Assembly: GCA_044376615.1 (NCBI GenBank)
Contig: JBILKO010000063.1
Span: 1-14,377, forward strand
DNA: 14,377 bases
Reading direction: 5' to 3'
Source: CAISGS01 sp044376615
GTDB lineage: Bacteria > Pseudomonadota > Alphaproteobacteria > Caulobacterales > Caulobacteraceae
The notes beneath the pieces were generated by a model. It saw only the letters and a list, made by a program, of their open reading frames with translations, ran no database searches and had not been told where the DNA came from. A program made the position numbers and the translations under genes. This document shows, piece by piece, positions 11,686-14,377 of this stretch. Position 1 is the first letter of the stretch. Every line of letters begins with the position of its first letter.

Positions 11686-14377
11686 TTAGGCCTTGGCCTT
11701 GTCTTCATCTCCCCTCGCAACCAGCCAGTACATGACCGGGGTCGCGATCCGTGATAGCAGCGTCGACGAGATCAGGCCGCCTATTATGGCTATAGCCAGG
11801 GGCGAGGTTAGGCCTGAGCGCTCAAAGGCCAGGGGCAAGAGGCCGCCAATGGCTGTGACCGAGGTCAACAAGACCGGCAAGAACCGGACCTCGCCAGCGC
11901 GCTCAATAGCCTCGGCCAGGCCAACCCCTTCCTTGTGCAGCTGTTCGGTAAAATCGACCAAGAGGATGGAGTTTTTAATCTCGATCCCGATCAGGGCGAT
12001 AATGCCGATGGTCGCAAAGAAGGAAAGCGAATTGCCGGTGACCCAAAGGGCAGCGACAGCGCCAAACAGGCCCAAGGGAATAATGCCCGCCACCACAATC
12101 GCGCTTCGGAAGCGGCCAAATTCAAGCACCAGCACGGCCAAGATTCCGAGGATCGCGACCATGATCGCTGATCCAAGCCCTGAGAAGCTATCGGACTGGG
12201 CCTGAGCCTCGCCGCCGAGCGAAAGGCTATACCCTGGGGGCAGGGGGACCTGAGCCCTTATCCGCGCCAGCGCGTCTTCAGTGACCTTTGCTGTGACTCG
12301 CCCGGTTTGAGTATAGGCGGTCACGGTAACCTTGCGCTCCCTTTGATAGCGCTCGATCCGCGATGGACTAGATTGCAGATGCGGGCTGGCAATGGCCGAT
12401 AGTGGTGTGGCCTGGCCACTCGCGGACGGGATATAGATATGGTCGAGCGCGGACAGGTCACTGCGGCCGCCATTGGCGGTCTGGCTCAGGGGCAATCGTA
12501 CACTAACGGAATAGTCATCGCCGTCTTGGTCCCTGAACCGGGCTGAATCTTCACCCGTGAGGGCAAGCCGCACCACGCGGCGAGCCAGGCCGGCCGGAAT
12601 CCCGAGCGCGGCGGCCTTGTCTTCATCAATGCCTAGATTGAGGTCTGTGCGATCAACGCGCAGCGGATTGACGACATCGCGGGTGCCAGGCGTTTGGTTA
12701 AGTACAGCCTCAACTCGGCCAGCCAGCGCTTTTAGAACGTTCAGATCATCGCCCTTGATCCGCACGGCAATCGGGGCCTCGAGCGGCGGGCCATTGACAA
12801 AGGTCATCAGGTTGATGCGCGCGCCGGGATAGGCGGCAAATTGGCGTCTCAGATCGTCGACAATCGCCTCGCTCTTGCCGGGCTTCCAGTCCTTGAGCGA
12901 GACAAAGATCTCAGCCAGAGCCGGGCTCGTCTCATATTGGGGCTGGTTATAATAGATCTGCGGATTGCCGCGGCCAAGATTGGATGCGAACCAAACCACC
13001 TCGGGTGTCTTGGCCAGGCGGCCCTCGACAAATTTCATCGCCTGAGCCGTGCGGGTCAAGGGGCTACCATCAGGCAATTCGATCCGAACCAGGAATTGCG
13101 GGGTTTCGGCCGCTGGAAACAGGCTGGAGCCGATCGCCTTGAGCATCGGAAAGCTCAGCAGGCAAATGCCCATGATAAGGCCCAGCGCGCGCCAAGGCTT
13201 TGCCAAGGCCACGTGCAAGATGGGTTTATAGAAGGTCTGGATACCGTGATTGACCGTCTGCAAGAGGCGATTGCCCTCGGCGGCCTCATGGCGCGGCAAA
13301 AGCCGGCTGGCCAAGAAGGGGATAATGGTCAGGGATACGACAAAGGATGCGGCAACCGTACAAAACACGGTAACTGGCAAGGAGCGGATATAGGCGCCCG
13401 CACCCTCCGGCAGGGCCATGAGCGGCAAGAAGGCCAGCATCAGGCACCCGGTACACCCGATTACGGCCAGGGCGATTTGGCCAGTGCCGTTAATCGCCGC
13501 TGTAATCCGATCCTCGCCCTCGCGCATCCGCCGGGCAATGTTTTCGGTCACCACAATAGAATCGTCGACCAAGAGGCCAAGCGACAGAATAAAGCCTGCA
13601 ATAGAAAGCTGGTTGAGATTGAAGCCAAAGGCCTGCAACAGTGCTAGGCCCATCAGCAGGGAAAGCGGGATAGAAATCATCACCACCAACCCTGCCCGGT
13701 AGCCAAGGGGCAATAGCGTAACCATGACCAAGGCAAGGGCTATGGCAAAATCGCGATAAAGATGGCTTAGCCGGTTCGTAACATTCTTGGACTGGAAAAA
13801 GGCTGGTTCTAGGCGCACGCCTGCCGGAAGGCTCTGTTTAAACTCATCAACGACCTTTAGGACCCCCGCTGAAATTCGGGTTACGTCCGTGCCGTCCTTC
13901 TGGGTCGCGGTAACGAACATGGCGCGTTGGCCATTAAAACTGGTGAGGTGCTGCGCTTCTTCCTGCCCCCAGGCAATCTTGGCTACATCTCGCACGCGCA
14001 CGACTTGGCCATTCGGGGTCGCCACGGTGACAGCACCCACCGACTCCAAGGTTTTAAACGCACCGCCCGTCTTTACATTGAAGCGGCGGTCTGCGGCATG
14101 GATGGCCCCGATCGGCGCTTCGGCTCCGGCATTGCGCAGGGCATCAGAAACGGCGGTAGGTGAGAGCTTGAGCCGGGCAAGCTTGGCGATGTCCAGTGAA
14201 ACCTGAACTTGACTAGCCGGCGCGCCCCAGTATTGCGCTAATTTAACGCCTGGCACACTATTGATCTTGTCGCGTAGATCATGCGCGAGCTTTTCCAAAC
14301 GGCGCATAGGCAGGATGTCGCTTACCAAGGCGACCTGGAAGAATGCCACCTGGTTTGTGCCAATTTTTCGCACTTCA
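11686..14377 (-). CDS. RND-family multidrug efflux permease (AcrB-like), N-terminus outside window
   Basis: An inner-membrane proton-driven efflux pump, visible from about residue 137 in AcrB numbering to the natural stop; the frame stays open to the window edge, so the apparent GTG start at 14373 is not the real one. The fragment shows half of the porter domain, then TM helices with the proton-relay pair Asp270-Asp271 (LGLLVDDSIVVTEN, equal to AcrB Asp407-Asp408), a second periplasmic domain, and the late Lys800 in IGIEIKNSILLVDF (equal to AcrB Lys940). So the pump appears functional and of the hydrophobe/amphiphile (HAE-1) type rather than the heavy-metal CzcA type, though its drugs are unknown. 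A membrane-fusion partner would be expected upstream, outside the window. Its stop lies 45 bp before arsR on the same strand with no visible terminator, so read-through into the ars operon is possible. Confidence 0.9.
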   Translation of the reverse strand, partial: EVRKIGTNQVAFFQVALVSDILPMRRLEKLAHDLRDKINSVPGVKLAQYWGAPASQVQVSLDIAKLARLKLSPTAVSDALRNAGAEAPIGAIHAADRRFNVKTGGAFKTLESVGAVTVATPNGQVVRVRDVAKIAWGQEEAQHLTSFNGQRAMFVTATQKDGTDVTRISAGVLKVVDEFKQSLPAGVRLEPAFFQSKNVTNRLSHLYRDFAIALALVMVTLLPLGYRAGLVVMISIPLSLLMGLALLQAFGFNLNQLSIAGFILSLGLLVDDSIVVTENIARRMREGEDRITAAINGTGQIALAVIGCTGCLMLAFLPLMALPEGAGAYIRSLPVTVFCTVAASFVVSLTIIPFLASRLLPRHEAAEGNRLLQTVNHGIQTFYKPILHVALAKPWRALGLIMGICLLSFPMLKAIGSSLFPAAETPQFLVRIELPDGSPLTRTAQAMKFVEGRLAKTPEVVWFASNLGRGNPQIYYNQPQYETSPALAEIFVSLKDWKPGKSEAIVDDLRRQFAAYPGARINLMTFVNGPPLEAPIAVRIKGDDLNVLKALAGRVEAVLNQTPGTRDVVNPLRVDRTDLNLGIDEDKAAALGIPAGLARRVVRLALTGEDSARFRDQDGDDYSVSVRLPLSQTANGGRSDLSALDHIYIPSASGQATPLSAIASPHLQSSPSRIERYQRERKVTVTAYTQTGRVTAKVTEDALARIRAQVPLPPGYSLSLGGEAQAQSDSFSGLGSAIMVAILGILAVLVLEFGRFRSAIVVAGIIPLGLFGAVAALWVTGNSLSFFATIGIIALIGIEIKNSILLVDFTEQLHKEGVGLAEAIERAGEVRFLPVLLTSVTAIGGLLPLAFERSGLTSPLAIAIIGGLISSTLLSRIATPVMYWLVARGDEDKAKA

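Noticed and set aside
12841..13647. 268-codon open frame on the plus strand
   Set aside because: It lies wholly antisense to the RND pump, whose protein shows conserved motifs throughout; the composition (many Gln, Arg, Gly) is that of a shadow frame.
11686..14377. Heavy-metal RND pump belonging to the arsenic operon
   Set aside because: The residues match the HAE-1 drug pump type, the ars promoter lies after its stop codon, and no metal-site motif is visible; adjacency alone is not enough.

Overview
The window looks like chromosomal DNA of an alphaproteobacterium. GC content is moderately high (high fifties by eye), genes are packed tightly with start/stop overlaps, many genes have only weak Shine-Dalgarno sequences, and the protein families are of the kind seen in Caulobacterales-like bacteria. 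The taxon is an inference; nothing here fixes the genus. I see no rRNA, tRNA, CRISPR array, insertion sequence or integrase.

Layout. (1) 1-2208, plus strand: the C-terminal part of a Baeyer-Villiger-type flavin monooxygenase, cut by the window edge, then a CPA2-type cation/proton antiporter. (2) 2239-4849: a LacI-family repressor (minus) diverging from a PQQ-dependent sugar (sorbosone-type) dehydrogenase lipoprotein (plus), with a 274-bp shared control region. (3) 4846-9846: a TPR-glycosyltransferase-like protein and a DUF5690-type MFS transporter (both minus), diverging from a two-gene operon (plus) made of a DAO-family FAD oxidoreductase and phosphonoacetaldehyde hydrolase (PhnX). The two start codons overlap as ATGA. 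(4) 9843-11640, minus: an arsenic resistance operon arsR-acr3-arsC. (5) 11686-14377, minus: an RND multidrug-type efflux pump lacking its N-terminus because the window ends.

How the genes work together. The most interesting block is region 3. PhnX breaks the carbon-phosphorus bond of phosphonoacetaldehyde, but the usual partner aminotransferase PhnW is absent. A FAD amine oxidase-like enzyme is translationally coupled to PhnX and probably makes the phosphonoacetaldehyde oxidatively from an aminoethylphosphonate. The divergent transporter carries an Arg-Lys motif after its first membrane helix and an Arg cluster near TM7, as in organophosphate/phosphate antiporters, so it may import the phosphonate. 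The 171-bp gap between them holds a good PhoB-box-like direct repeat pointing at the transporter and a weaker one pointing at the oxidase, which suggests phosphate-starvation control.

The arsenic operon is compact: ArsR has a C-terminal CC-x6-C arsenite site, and its promoter appears leaderless, with a perfect 7+7 inverted repeat over the -10 box. Two convergent gene pairs (4846-4849 and 9843-9846) share the same TTAA tetranucleotide as stop codons on both strands.
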